Source: Polaribacter sp. Hel1_85
GTDB taxonomy: Bacteria; Bacteroidota; Bacteroidia; Flavobacteriales; Flavobacteriaceae
Direction of reading: 5' to 3'
Assembly: GCF_000766795.1 (NCBI RefSeq)
Contig: NZ_JPDS01000002.1
Location: 191,001-255,000 of the forward strand
Length of the DNA stretch: 64,000 nt
The position numbers and the translations under genes are program-made. Under the pieces are notes generated by a model that ran no database searches, had not been told where the DNA came from, and was given only the letters and a program-made list of their open reading frames with translations. This document shows positions 25,970 to 33,907 of this stretch, piece by piece (position 1 is the first letter of the stretch; each line of letters begins with the position of its first letter).

Positions 25970-26761
25970 TTAAACCTCAATAGAAACCACCAAACCTTCA
26001 TTGGCTCTTACATTAAAAACAGTTTCGTCTTCAAAAATTAAATATTGACCTTTTATTCCGACTAATTTACCTGTATAATTTGGCGTTTTAATCAAATTTA
26101 AACTTTTTGGTTTCTTTGGGTATTTTAGAACAGGAAAATTCAAATGTGTTTCTCCGTTATTTTCGATATAATATTCCTTAGCTTCTTCTGGTATAAACTC
26201 TTTTAATTTATCTCTCCATTCCACCAAATTTTCATCTTCAATATCATTCTTTAGCATTTTTCGCCAATTGGTTTTATCTGCAACATAACTTTTTAATGCA
26301 ACTTCTGTAATTCCTGCTAAATAACGGTTAGGAACCTCAACAATTTCAATTGCTTCATGTGCTCCTTGATCTATCCAACGAGTTGGCACCTGCTGTTTTC
26401 TAGTAACTCCAACTTTTACATTGCTTGAATTTGCCAAATACACAATATGTGGTTTTAATTGTACCGATTTTTCATAGGCTAAATCTCTATCTTCAATCCC
26501 TAAATGTGCTTTACTTAACTCTGGTCTCATAATCCAATCACCAGCATTTGGAGTATCAAAAAAACAAGATTTACAAAAACCCATTCTGTAAATTTTCTTT
26601 TCTAAATGACAATTTAAACACTCGTAAGTAACAAAAGATATAGATATTTCTTTGTTTATCAACTGATTCATGTTTATGAAATCGGTTTTCATATCTAAAT
26701 AATACTGAATTTCATCAGCATTTTCTGTCAGCATTTTTTTTAAAACTCCTTGGTACTTCAT
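25970..26761 (-). CDS. DUF2797 domain protein with a four-Cys zinc site
   Basis: Started at ATG 26761 (MKYQGVLKKM, the usual DUF2797 opening) the product is 263 residues; an upstream ATG at 26809 would add 16 residues. A treble of motifs, QYYLDMKTDFINMNQLI, C48xxC51 and C63xxC66 (a probable zinc ribbon), and HIVYLANSSNVKVGVTRKQQVPTRW, defines the family. The last segment resembles a GIY-YIG-like fold. Function is not established; nucleic-acid binding is plausible. It heads the operon with the 93-aa gene and the nitrilase and has a good promoter at 26827-26855. Confidence 0.85.
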   Translation of the reverse strand: MKYQGVLKKMLTENADEIQYYLDMKTDFINMNQLINKEISISFVTYECLNCHLEKKIYRMGFCKSCFFDTPNAGDWIMRPELSKAHLGIEDRDLAYEKSVQLKPHIVYLANSSNVKVGVTRKQQVPTRWIDQGAHEAIEIVEVPNRYLAGITEVALKSYVADKTNWRKMLKNDIEDENLVEWRDKLKEFIPEEAKEYYIENNGETHLNFPVLKYPKKPKSLNLIKTPNYTGKLVGIKGQYLIFEDETVFNVRANEGLVVSIEV

Positions 26762-26826
26762 ATAAAATATTTTACTACTTTTAATATTCCATTCTAAAGG
26801 TATCTTCATTTTAGAATCGAACTAAA

Positions 26827-26855
26827 CAAACTTACGAATTTCTATGGCGTTTCAA
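26827..26855 (-). promoter_or_regulatory. Promoter of the DUF2797 operon (TTG-N18-TAAGTTTG)
   Basis: On the minus strand TTG (26855-26853) is followed by 18 bases and TAAGTTTG (26834-26827). This fits the Bacteroidota -33/-7 layout. It overlaps the first codons of the divergent GH3 gene. Confidence 0.6.
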
Positions 26856-28352
26856 ATTATCAATTCTATAATTTCTTGGTTTTTAAAGAAACGAAAACAT
26901 CAAATAGAATTGTTTTTAAAATACCCAATTGATGTACAAAATGAATTGCTTTTAAAATTACTAAACACTGCTAAAAACACTGAATTTGGTTTAAAAAATG
27001 GGTTTTCATCCATAAAAAAATATGAAGATTTTACAAATAATGTTCCTATTCAGAAATACGAAACTTTCGAACCTTTAATAGAACGTTGTAGAAAAGGTGA
27101 GCAAAATTTGTTCTGGCCAACAGATATAAAATGGTTTGCAAAAAGTAGCGGAACCACCAATGCAAAAAGTAAGTTTATACCTGTTTCTGATGAATCTTTA
27201 GAATATTGCCACATGAAAGCCGGTAAAGATATGCTGTGTTTATACATAAATAATAATGAAGAAACTCAGCTGTTTACAGGGAAAGGTTTAAAGTTAGGTG
27301 GTAGTTCAGAAATTTACAAAGACAACAATTCTTACTTCGGAGATTTATCTGCAATTATTACAGAAAATTTGCCTTTTTGGGCAGATTTTAGTTCTGCTCC
27401 GAGTCAAGAAACGGCATTATTGGCTGAATGGGAAACTAAAATGGAAGCAATTATTGATGAAACTATTGATGAAGATATTACTAGTTTAGTTGGTGTACCA
27501 AGTTGGATGTTGGTTTTATTAAACCGTGTTTTAGAAAGAACAGGAAAAGATAATATTTTAGAAGTTTGGCCAAATTTAGAAGTCTACTTTCATGGAGGTG
27601 TAAACTTTAATCCATATAGAGAACAGTACAAAAAATTGATTCCGAAAAAAGGTTTTAAATATTATGAAACTTATAATGCTTCAGAAGGATTTTTTGCTAT
27701 TCAAGATAGAAATGATTCTAAAGAATTATTATTAATGTTAGATTACGGAATTTTCTATGAGTTTATTCCGATGTCAGATTATAAAGGAGAAAGTTCTAAA
27801 ACAATTACTTTATCTGATGTTAAAAAAGGAATTGATTATGCATTAATAACTACCACAAATGGAGGTTTGTGGCGTTATTTAATTGGTGATACTATTCGAT
27901 TTACATCTTTAGAGCCTTATAGAATTAAAATTACCGGAAGAACCAAACATTATATAAATGTATTTGGAGAAGAATTAAATATTGAGAATGTTGAAGATGC
28001 TTTAAAATTATCTTCTGAAAAGACAAATGCTGCTATAATGGATTATACTGTGGGACCTATTTTTATGAAGGATAAAAAAAGTGGTGGACATGAATGGATT
28101 ATAGAATTTAGTAAAAAACCCGATAACATGGACTATTTTACAGAAATTCTAGACAATGCTTTAAAGTCTATCAACTCTGATTATGAAGCAAAACGTTACA
28201 ATTCTTTAACTTTAGCAATGCCAAAAATACATGTAGCCAAAGATGGTTTATTTTATAGCTGGCTAAAGAAAAAAGGGAAACTTGGTGGGCAACATAAAAT
28301 ACCAAGATTATCTAATAAAAGAGAGTTTGTTGAGGAATTACTAGAATTGTAA
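26844..28352 (+). CDS. GH3 family protein (acyl-adenylating enzyme homolog)
   Basis: The 502-residue product matches the plant GH3 (auxin-responsive) family found widely in Bacteroidota. Visible motifs are the P-loop-like FAKSSGTTNAKSKFIPVS (about 97-114), YNASEGFFAIQD, LWRYLIGDTIRFTS and KITGRTKHYINVFGEELN, corresponding to the ANL-type adenylation motifs. GH3 enzymes conjugate acyl adenylates to amino acids; the bacterial substrate is unknown. It has no signal peptide. Downstream lies a remnant of a polyprenyl synthetase 3' end (28355-28420) on the opposite strand. Confidence 0.92.
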   Translation: MAFQIINSIISWFLKKRKHQIELFLKYPIDVQNELLLKLLNTAKNTEFGLKNGFSSIKKYEDFTNNVPIQKYETFEPLIERCRKGEQNLFWPTDIKWFAKSSGTTNAKSKFIPVSDESLEYCHMKAGKDMLCLYINNNEETQLFTGKGLKLGGSSEIYKDNNSYFGDLSAIITENLPFWADFSSAPSQETALLAEWETKMEAIIDETIDEDITSLVGVPSWMLVLLNRVLERTGKDNILEVWPNLEVYFHGGVNFNPYREQYKKLIPKKGFKYYETYNASEGFFAIQDRNDSKELLLMLDYGIFYEFIPMSDYKGESSKTITLSDVKKGIDYALITTTNGGLWRYLIGDTIRFTSLEPYRIKITGRTKHYINVFGEELNIENVEDALKLSSEKTNAAIMDYTVGPIFMKDKKSGGHEWIIEFSKKPDNMDYFTEILDNALKSINSDYEAKRYNSLTLAMPKIHVAKDGLFYSWLKKKGKLGGQHKIPRLSNKREFVEELLEL

Positions 28353-28354
28353 CA

Positions 28355-28420
28355 CTAAATCTTGCGTTCTACAACGTAATCAATAATTTTAAGCAATGAT
28401 TTTTTATATTCAAGTTCAAT
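28355..28420 (-). pseudogene. Remnant of a polyprenyl synthetase 3' end
   Basis: On the minus strand this reads IELEYKKSLLKIIDYVVERKI then TAG. The intact polyprenyl synthetase at 30347-31324 ends SKYKSSLLTMIDYVVERKI with TAG. The last 27 bases differ at only two positions; farther in, DNA identity falls but protein similarity remains. There is no upstream coding continuation. The fragment lies just after the GH3 stop, so the MuiA gene is bracketed by two same-orientation copies of this 3' end. Confidence 0.8.
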
Positions 28421-28484
28421 AAAAACAAATTAATTATATTTCTTTTTTTTGGTTTTGTTGATATTTTTGCTGAATTGAAATACT

Positions 28485-28492
28485 TATATTTG
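28485..28492 (+). promoter_or_regulatory. -7 box (TATATTTG) for the MuiA-like gene
   Basis: Exact TAnnTTTG match ending 16 bases before the ATG at 28509. Confidence 0.55.
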
Positions 28493-28508
28493 AAAGAAAA
28501 CATTTTCT

Positions 28509-30350
28509 ATGAAAAAAATAGCATTTATAATCTTTGTAATTCTACTAACATTTACTATACAATCTCAAGAAAAAGAGTTAAAATCTATAGTAAATTCTGC
28601 TACAGTATTTTTAAATAGTGCTCAAGTAACCCGAAATAAAAATGTGCAATTAGAAAAAGGTACTCAAGTTTTAAAATTTGTAGATTTATCTCCTTTTATC
28701 GATAAAAAAAGTATTCAAATTCAAGCTAAAGACCTTGAAATTCAAGCTGTAAGTTTTCAAAAAAACTATATTAAAGAGAGCAAAAAAAGCAGTGAACAAC
28801 TGTTATTAGAAAATAAACTTGAAGTAATTAATAATTCTATTAACTTAGAAAATATAAGCTTAGAAACCGCACAAGAAGAGATAGAATTCTTAAAGAGTAA
28901 TAGAAGTATTAAAGGCAATCAAACTATAACTGTTGCTGCTTTAAGAGAAACATCTAAGTTTTATAGTAGCCAAATAAAAGCTTCTAAAACTAAAGAATTA
29001 AAGATTAAAAACAAACGTCAAAAGCTTCTAAACGAAAAAACTACAGTAACAAAACAATTAAATGATCTAACAGGTAAAAAAAGGTATGCTTCTGGTGAAA
29101 TTTCAATAAAAGTAAAATCAAATACAATCAAGAAAGTTAACTTAAAGCTTACTTACAACATATCTAATGTTAGTTGGTTCCCTTCATATGACGTTAGGGT
29201 TTCTGATATTAATTCTCCTTTAACATTAGTATATAAAGCTAATTTAAAACAAAATTCAAAAGTAGATTGGAAAAATGTAAAACTTCGCTTTTCTTCTGCA
29301 AACCCAAGTAACTCAACAAAAGCAGGAAAAATAATTCCTTATTTTTTAAATTATGGTTCAAGACCACCCTATTATGGAGGAACTATAGATGAAGTAACTG
29401 GTTATGTTACAGATGGCAACGAACCCTTACCTGGAGCGAATGTAATTGTAAAAGGAACTACAATTGGAACCTCGACAGATTTTGAAGGAAAATATTCTAT
29501 TAAAATTCCAGAAAATAGTAAGCAATTAGAATTTTCTTATTTAGGTTACAAACCAATGATTAAAAGAATTACTACCAACACAATAAACGCTATTATGCAA
29601 GAGGATAATACTAGTTTAGATGAAATTGTAGTTGTTGGCTATGGTAGAACAAAAAAGAAGACTATAAAATCAGCAAAAGCAAAAGAATACAGAATGGCTG
29701 TTTCTAAAGTTTCAGCAGTACCAACTCAAGAAATTATAGATCAAACTTCTTTTAGTTTTGAAATTATAGAACCATATACTGTAAAATCGAGTAACAAGGA
29801 TTTTGTTGTTACTATGAAAGTATTTAACTCTAATGCAAACTACACTTATTACTCAGTTCCTAAAATAGAGGAGAATGCTTTTTTATTAGCTTCCATAAGT
29901 AATTGGGAGCAATTTAATTTACTAGAAGGTGAAGCAAATATTTATTTTGAAAACACTTTTATTGGGAGTTCACTGATTGACCCAAGAACAATTAAAAATT
30001 CTTTACCTATTTCTTTAGGAATGGACAAAAATGTTTCTGTGAAAAGAATTAAATCGAAAAAATTTACCACAAAACAATTTATAAGTACCAAAAAAGAAGA
30101 AACAAGAGCTTGGGACATTATTATTAAAAATAATAAAACTCAAAATATAAAAATAATTGTTTTAGACCAAATACCTATTTCATCAAATGAAGAAATAAAG
30201 GTTACTTTGGGAGAATTATTTAATGGTAAATTAAATAAAAATAATGGTGAAGTTAAATGGGAGTTTATTTTACCATCAAAAGCTGTTAAAAATATTAAAT
30301 TGAAATATACTGTTAAGTATCCTAAAAATAGAAATTTGATTATTGACTAA
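28509..30350 (+). CDS. MuiA/DUF4139 family protein with nested CarboxypepD_reg-like domain
   Basis: The 613-residue protein has a signal peptide (MKKIAFIIFVILLTFTIQSQ), a DUF4140-type start (SATVFLNSAQVTRNKNV), a coiled-coil region (about 95-190) and a DUF4139 beta domain (LTYNISNVSWFPSYDVRVSD onward). Inside it, at about residues 295-385, a carboxypeptidase-regulatory-like module is inserted: VTDGNEPLPGANVIVKGT, TDFEGKYSIKIP, LEFSYLGYK, then LDEIVVVGYGRTKKK, which is the SusC/TonB-plug-like start. DUF4139 resumes with FEIIEPYTVKS. A periplasmic or outer-membrane location is likely; function is unknown beyond the 'mucoidy inhibitor' label. Confidence 0.88.
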   Translation: MKKIAFIIFVILLTFTIQSQEKELKSIVNSATVFLNSAQVTRNKNVQLEKGTQVLKFVDLSPFIDKKSIQIQAKDLEIQAVSFQKNYIKESKKSSEQLLLENKLEVINNSINLENISLETAQEEIEFLKSNRSIKGNQTITVAALRETSKFYSSQIKASKTKELKIKNKRQKLLNEKTTVTKQLNDLTGKKRYASGEISIKVKSNTIKKVNLKLTYNISNVSWFPSYDVRVSDINSPLTLVYKANLKQNSKVDWKNVKLRFSSANPSNSTKAGKIIPYFLNYGSRPPYYGGTIDEVTGYVTDGNEPLPGANVIVKGTTIGTSTDFEGKYSIKIPENSKQLEFSYLGYKPMIKRITTNTINAIMQEDNTSLDEIVVVGYGRTKKKTIKSAKAKEYRMAVSKVSAVPTQEIIDQTSFSFEIIEPYTVKSSNKDFVVTMKVFNSNANYTYYSVPKIEENAFLLASISNWEQFNLLEGEANIYFENTFIGSSLIDPRTIKNSLPISLGMDKNVSVKRIKSKKFTTKQFISTKKEETRAWDIIIKNNKTQNIKIIVLDQIPISSNEEIKVTLGELFNGKLNKNNGEVKWEFILPSKAVKNIKLKYTVKYPKNRNLIID

Positions 30351-31324
30351 ATTTTGCGTTCTACAACATAATCTATCATGGTTAATAGAGAACTTTTGTA
30401 TTTAGATTCTGGGTAATTTTCTAAGATTGCTATTGCTTTATTTTTGTAATCATTCATTTGGATAATTGTGTATTCTAATCCTCCATTTTCTTTTACAAAA
30501 GCAATCACTTCTTTTACTCTTTTTTTATCTTTATTATGCTTTTTGATAGAATTAATCAACCAAGATTTTTCTTTTTTAGAACAATTGTTTAGAGTATAAA
30601 TTAAAGGCAACGTCATTTTTTGTTCTTTGATATCAATTCCTGTAGGTTTTCCAATTTTTTCATCAGAGTAATCAAACAAATCATCTTTAATTTGAAAAGC
30701 AATACCAATGTATTCTCCAAATTTTCGCATTTGCTGAACTGTATCATTATTTGCACCAACAGAAGCTGCTCCAATACCACAACATGCAGCAATTAAAGTG
30801 GCTGTTTTTTTACGAATAATATCAAAATATATTGCTTCTGTAATGTCTAATTTTCTAGCTTTTTCTATCTGTAATAATTCGCCTTCACTCATTTCACGAA
30901 CAGCAATAGAAATCAATTTTAGCAAATCAAAATCTTCATTATCTATGGATAATAATAACCCTTTAGACAATAAAAAATCGCCCACTAAAACTGCAATTTT
31001 ATTTTTCCAGAGTGCATTTACAGAGAAAAAACCTCTACGTCTGTTGCTTTCATCTACAACATCATCATGTACTAAAGTTGCGGTATGAATTAATTCTACA
31101 ACAGAAGCTCCTCTATAAGTTCTTTCATCAAAACCACCATCAGAAACCATTTTTGCAACCAAAAAAACAAACATTGGTCGCATTTGTTTTCCTTTTCTAC
31201 GAACAATGTAATAGGTTATTCTGTTTAAAAGCGGAACTTTAGACAACATAGAATCTTTGAATTTCTTCTCAAAGAGCTCCATCTCATTACTTATGGGAAG
31301 TTTTATAAGTTCTACTGGCTTCAT
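30347..31324 (-). CDS. Polyprenyl diphosphate synthase
   Basis: This 325-residue trans-prenyltransferase has both Asp-rich motifs: D87-D88-x-x-D91 in LVHDDVVDESNRRRG and D214-D215-x-x-D218 in QIKDDLFDYSD. GKQMRPMFVFLVAK at the start matches substrate-binding positions. It condenses isopentenyl units onto an allylic diphosphate, probably making the menaquinone side chain. Chain length cannot be read with certainty. Its TAG overlaps the convergent MuiA-like gene stop by four bases. A -7 box lies at 31349-31356. A diverged copy of its last ~20 codons sits at 28355-28420. Confidence 0.93.
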   Translation of the reverse strand: MKPVELIKLPISNEMELFEKKFKDSMLSKVPLLNRITYYIVRRKGKQMRPMFVFLVAKMVSDGGFDERTYRGASVVELIHTATLVHDDVVDESNRRRGFFSVNALWKNKIAVLVGDFLLSKGLLLSIDNEDFDLLKLISIAVREMSEGELLQIEKARKLDITEAIYFDIIRKKTATLIAACCGIGAASVGANNDTVQQMRKFGEYIGIAFQIKDDLFDYSDEKIGKPTGIDIKEQKMTLPLIYTLNNCSKKEKSWLINSIKKHNKDKKRVKEVIAFVKENGGLEYTIIQMNDYKNKAIAILENYPESKYKSSLLTMIDYVVERKI

Positions 31325-31348
31325 TTATGTTGAACTAATTTTGGATAT

Positions 31349-31356
31349 CAAAAGTA
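31349..31356 (-). promoter_or_regulatory. -7 box (TACTTTTG) for polyprenyl synthase
   Basis: Minus-strand TACTTTTG, a TAnnTTTG match, 25 bases upstream of the ATG. Confidence 0.5.
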
Positions 31357-31368
31357 ATAAATAATTCC

Positions 31369-32406
31369 TTAAGATTTATTAGCTAATTGCCCACAAGCTG
31401 CATCAATATCTTTACCTCTACTTCTTCTTACATTTATAGTGATATCGTGCATTTCTAAATTAGAAATATAATTATTTATTGCAGATGAACTTGCTTGTTG
31501 AAACTCACCATCATCAATAGGGTTGTATTCTATTAAATTAACTTTACAAGGCACAGCTTTACAAAAATCTACTAAGGCTTTTATATCTTCCTTTTTATCA
31601 TTAATTCCATTCCAAACAATATATTCATACGTAATTGCACGCTGTGTTTTTTCGTACCAATATTCTAAAGATTCTTTTAAATCTTGTAACGGAAAAGTGG
31701 TGTTAAATGGCATAATTGAGGTTCTAACCTCATCGATTGCAGAGTGTAATGAAACTGCTAAATTAAATTTAGCATCTTCATCTGCCATCATTTTTATCAT
31801 TTTTGGCACACCAGAAGTAGAAACTGTTATTCTTTTTGATGACATGCCTAAACCTTCTGGAGATGTAATTTTTTCTATAGATTTCATTACGTTTTTGTAA
31901 TTCATCAAAGGTTCTCCCATTCCCATAAAAACAATATTTGTTAATTTACGGTTATGATATAATCTACTTTGTTTATCTATAACAACTACTTGATCGTAAA
32001 TTTCATCTGGATTTAAATTACGCATTCTCTTTAAACGTGCAGTTGCACAGAACTTACAATCTAAACTACAACCCACTTGACTAGAAACACAGGCTGTTGT
32101 TCTTTTTTCTGTAGGAATTAAAACAGATTCTACAATTAATCCATCATGTAATTTAATTCCGTTTTTAATAGTCCCATCTTTACTTTTTTGCATAGAATCT
32201 ACTTTGATATGGTTGATAACAAAGTTTGCTTCTAACATTTCTCTTGTTTGTTTAGAAATGTTTGTCATGTCTTCGAAAGTATGTAAAGACTTGCTCCAAA
32301 GCCATTCATAAACCTGATTTCCTCTAAAAGCTTTATCGCCATTTTCTACAAAAAAATCGCGTAATTGTTCTTTAGTTAAGGCTCTAATGTCTTTCTTTTT
32401 AATCAA
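31369..32406 (-). CDS. rlmN: Dual-specificity RNA methyltransferase RlmN, TTG start
   Basis: The 345-residue radical-SAM enzyme methylates C2 of A2503 in 23S rRNA and of A37 in some tRNAs. The Fe-S cluster cysteines are C113, C117 and C120 in GCSLDCKFC; C106 and C338 (IDAACGQL) are the catalytic pair. The first codon is TTG at 32406: no in-frame ATG occurs between it and the -7 box at 32433-32440, and the reading begins IKKKDIRALTKEQLRDFF, the typical start region. The transcript leader would be about 20 bases. Length is normal. Confidence 0.95.
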   Translation of the reverse strand: MIKKKDIRALTKEQLRDFFVENGDKAFRGNQVYEWLWSKSLHTFEDMTNISKQTREMLEANFVINHIKVDSMQKSKDGTIKNGIKLHDGLIVESVLIPTEKRTTACVSSQVGCSLDCKFCATARLKRMRNLNPDEIYDQVVVIDKQSRLYHNRKLTNIVFMGMGEPLMNYKNVMKSIEKITSPEGLGMSSKRITVSTSGVPKMIKMMADEDAKFNLAVSLHSAIDEVRTSIMPFNTTFPLQDLKESLEYWYEKTQRAITYEYIVWNGINDKKEDIKALVDFCKAVPCKVNLIEYNPIDDGEFQQASSSAINNYISNLEMHDITINVRRSRGKDIDAACGQLANKS

Positions 32407-32432
32407 GTTTTCTAGTTTTATAAATGGAATTG

Positions 32433-32440
32433 CAAAAATA
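32433..32440 (-). promoter_or_regulatory. -7 box (TATTTTTG) for rlmN
   Basis: Minus-strand TATTTTTG lies 26 bases upstream of the TTG start and supports that start. Confidence 0.55.
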
Positions 32441-32477
32441 CGTATATAATTTTAGCTTATTGCTATTGTTTGCAAAT

Positions 32478-32690
32478 TGGCTGCGTTAGCGATTACTCAT
32501 ACTTTAATATTTTTATTGAAATCGTGAATGCTTCGCATTTGAAGTGGCATCCTTTTTAAATGGTTTTTAGAAATGTGTCATTGCGAGGAATGAAGTAATC
32601 TGTTTATCTAAAAGAGATTGCCATATAAAGCAGAAAAAGCTTTATTCACAATGATAAATTTAAAAAGATATAACGGAAAGCCGAGACCTT
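32478..32690 (+). repeat. Interspersed structured element, copy b (degenerate, with nested hairpin)
   Basis: Retains TGAAGTGGCATCCTTTTT (32540-32557) as 5' strand and AAAAAGATATAACGGAAAGC (32661-32680) as 3' strand, matching GAAACGGCATCCTTTTTT and AAAAAGATATAGTGAAAAGC of copy a. The GCGTTAGCGATT start also matches. The loop is expanded by about 95 bases holding a second, unrelated hairpin repeat (32577-32655). Confidence 0.6.
32577..32655 (+). repeat. CATTGCGAGG-type hairpin nested in copy b
   Basis: GTCATTGCGAGGAATGAAG at the left and CTTTATTCACAATGAT at the right pair imperfectly. The sequence resembles the widespread bacterial repeat that begins GTCATTGCGAGG and contains AAGCAATCT...AGATTGC; here TAATCT and AGATTGCC are visible. 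Confidence 0.6.
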
Positions 32691-32730
32691 GGTCCTGAAT
32701 GCCTTCAGGATAAAGGAACGCCAAAAAACA

Positions 32731-32760
32731 AAAAAACTGACAATTATAAATTGCCAGTTT
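32731..32760 (-). terminator. queA terminator
   Basis: AAACTGACAATT and AATTGCCAGTTT pair, with a G-T wobble on the minus-strand RNA, and a minus-strand T-run follows. It lies 24 bases after the queA stop. Confidence 0.8.
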
Positions 32761-32784
32761 CTAATTTTATATTCTTGATATATA

Positions 32785-33834
32785 TTATATAATTAACATA
32801 GCATCTCCATAAGTAGAGAATCTATATCCTTCTTTAATTGCTACTTGATATGCTTCCATTACAAAATCGTAACCTCCAAAAGCGGCTGCTTGCATTAATA
32901 ATGTAGATTTTGGCGTATGAAAATTTGTTATCATTGCTGTTGCGATGTTAAAATCGTGAGGTGGAAAAATAAATTTATTTGTCCAACCTGTAAATCCGTT
33001 TAATTCACCTTTAGATGAAACTGAAGATTCTATAGTTCTCATTACTGTTGTACCAACAGCACACACTTTTCTTTTTTCTTTTTTCGCTTTATTAATTTTA
33101 GCTGCAGTTGCATCTGAAATAATAATTTGCTCAGAATCCATTTTATGCTTAGATAAATCTTCTACTTCTACAGGACTAAATGTACCTAAACCAACATGTA
33201 ATGTAGTTTCTGCAAACTCAACTCCTTTAATTTCTAAACGCTTAATTAGGTGTTTAGAAAAATGTAAACCAGCAGTTGGTGCTGCAACAGCTCCTTCATG
33301 CTTTGCATAAATAGTTTGGTAACGTTCATCATCTATTTCTTCTACGTCTCTACCTATTGATTTTGGTAATGGAGTTTGACCAAGCTCTAATAATTTTGCT
33401 CTAAACTCATCATAAGGTCCATCAAATAAGAAACGTAAAGTTCTTCCTCTAGATGTTGTATTGTCTATAACCTCTGCTACTAAACTATCGTCTTCACCAA
33501 AAAATAATTTATTACCGATTCTTATTTTTCTTGCTGGATCTACTAAAACATCCCACAATCTATTTTCTGCATTTAATTCTCTTAACAAGAAAACTTCTAT
33601 TCTAGCTCCTGTTTTTTCTTTGTTACCAAACATTCTTGCAGGAAAAACTTTGGTATTATTCAACATCATAACATCACCTTCATCGAAGTAGTTTATAACG
33701 TCTTTAAATAACTTATGTTCTATTGTTTGTTCTTTTCTGTTCAATACCATTAAACGAGATTCATCTCTATGTTCAGCAGGATAAGTTGCTAACAATTCTT
33801 CTGGTAATTCAAATTCAAAGTGCGATAATTTCAT
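32785..33834 (-). CDS. queA: tRNA preQ1(34) S-adenosylmethionine ribosyltransferase-isomerase
   Basis: The 349-residue enzyme transfers and isomerises ribose from SAM onto 7-aminomethyl-7-deazaguanine in tRNA, giving epoxyqueuosine. Family signatures are clear: [24 protein letters not shown] at the start, [39 protein letters not shown] and [20 protein letters not shown]. Length is normal. It has its own promoter with a -33 TTG and -7 box (33859-33890) and a downstream terminator, so it is a single-gene unit next to aroA. Confidence 0.95.
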   Translation of the reverse strand: MKLSHFEFELPEELLATYPAEHRDESRLMVLNRKEQTIEHKLFKDVINYFDEGDVMMLNNTKVFPARMFGNKEKTGARIEVFLLRELNAENRLWDVLVDPARKIRIGNKLFFGEDDSLVAEVIDNTTSRGRTLRFLFDGPYDEFRAKLLELGQTPLPKSIGRDVEEIDDERYQTIYAKHEGAVAAPTAGLHFSKHLIKRLEIKGVEFAETTLHVGLGTFSPVEVEDLSKHKMDSEQIIISDATAAKINKAKKEKRKVCAVGTTVMRTIESSVSSKGELNGFTGWTNKFIFPPHDFNIATAMITNFHTPKSTLLMQAAAFGGYDFVMEAYQVAIKEGYRFSTYGDAMLII

Positions 33835-33858
33835 ATGTATATTTGCTTATAAAGAGCG

Positions 33859-33890
33859 CAAAGATACGATATCGGAATAGGCGTTGTCAA
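33859..33890 (-). promoter_or_regulatory. queA promoter (TTG-N21-TATCTTTG)
   Basis: On the minus strand TTG (33890-33888) and TATCTTTG (33866-33859) are 21 bases apart, a good Bacteroidota primary-sigma match, 25 bases upstream of the ATG. Confidence 0.65.
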
Positions 33891-33907
33891 GTGTTTGGCG
33901 GTTTAAT

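Larger units (their letters stand above)
32407..32784. other. 378-bp intergenic region built from repeats
   Basis: No gene is visible between rlmN and queA. From left to right it holds the rlmN -7 box, a degenerate interspersed element (32478-32690) carrying a CATTGCGAGG-type hairpin inside its loop, small hairpins (GACCTTGGTC; TCCTGA...TCAGGA), and the queA terminator (32731-32760). Confidence 0.75.
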
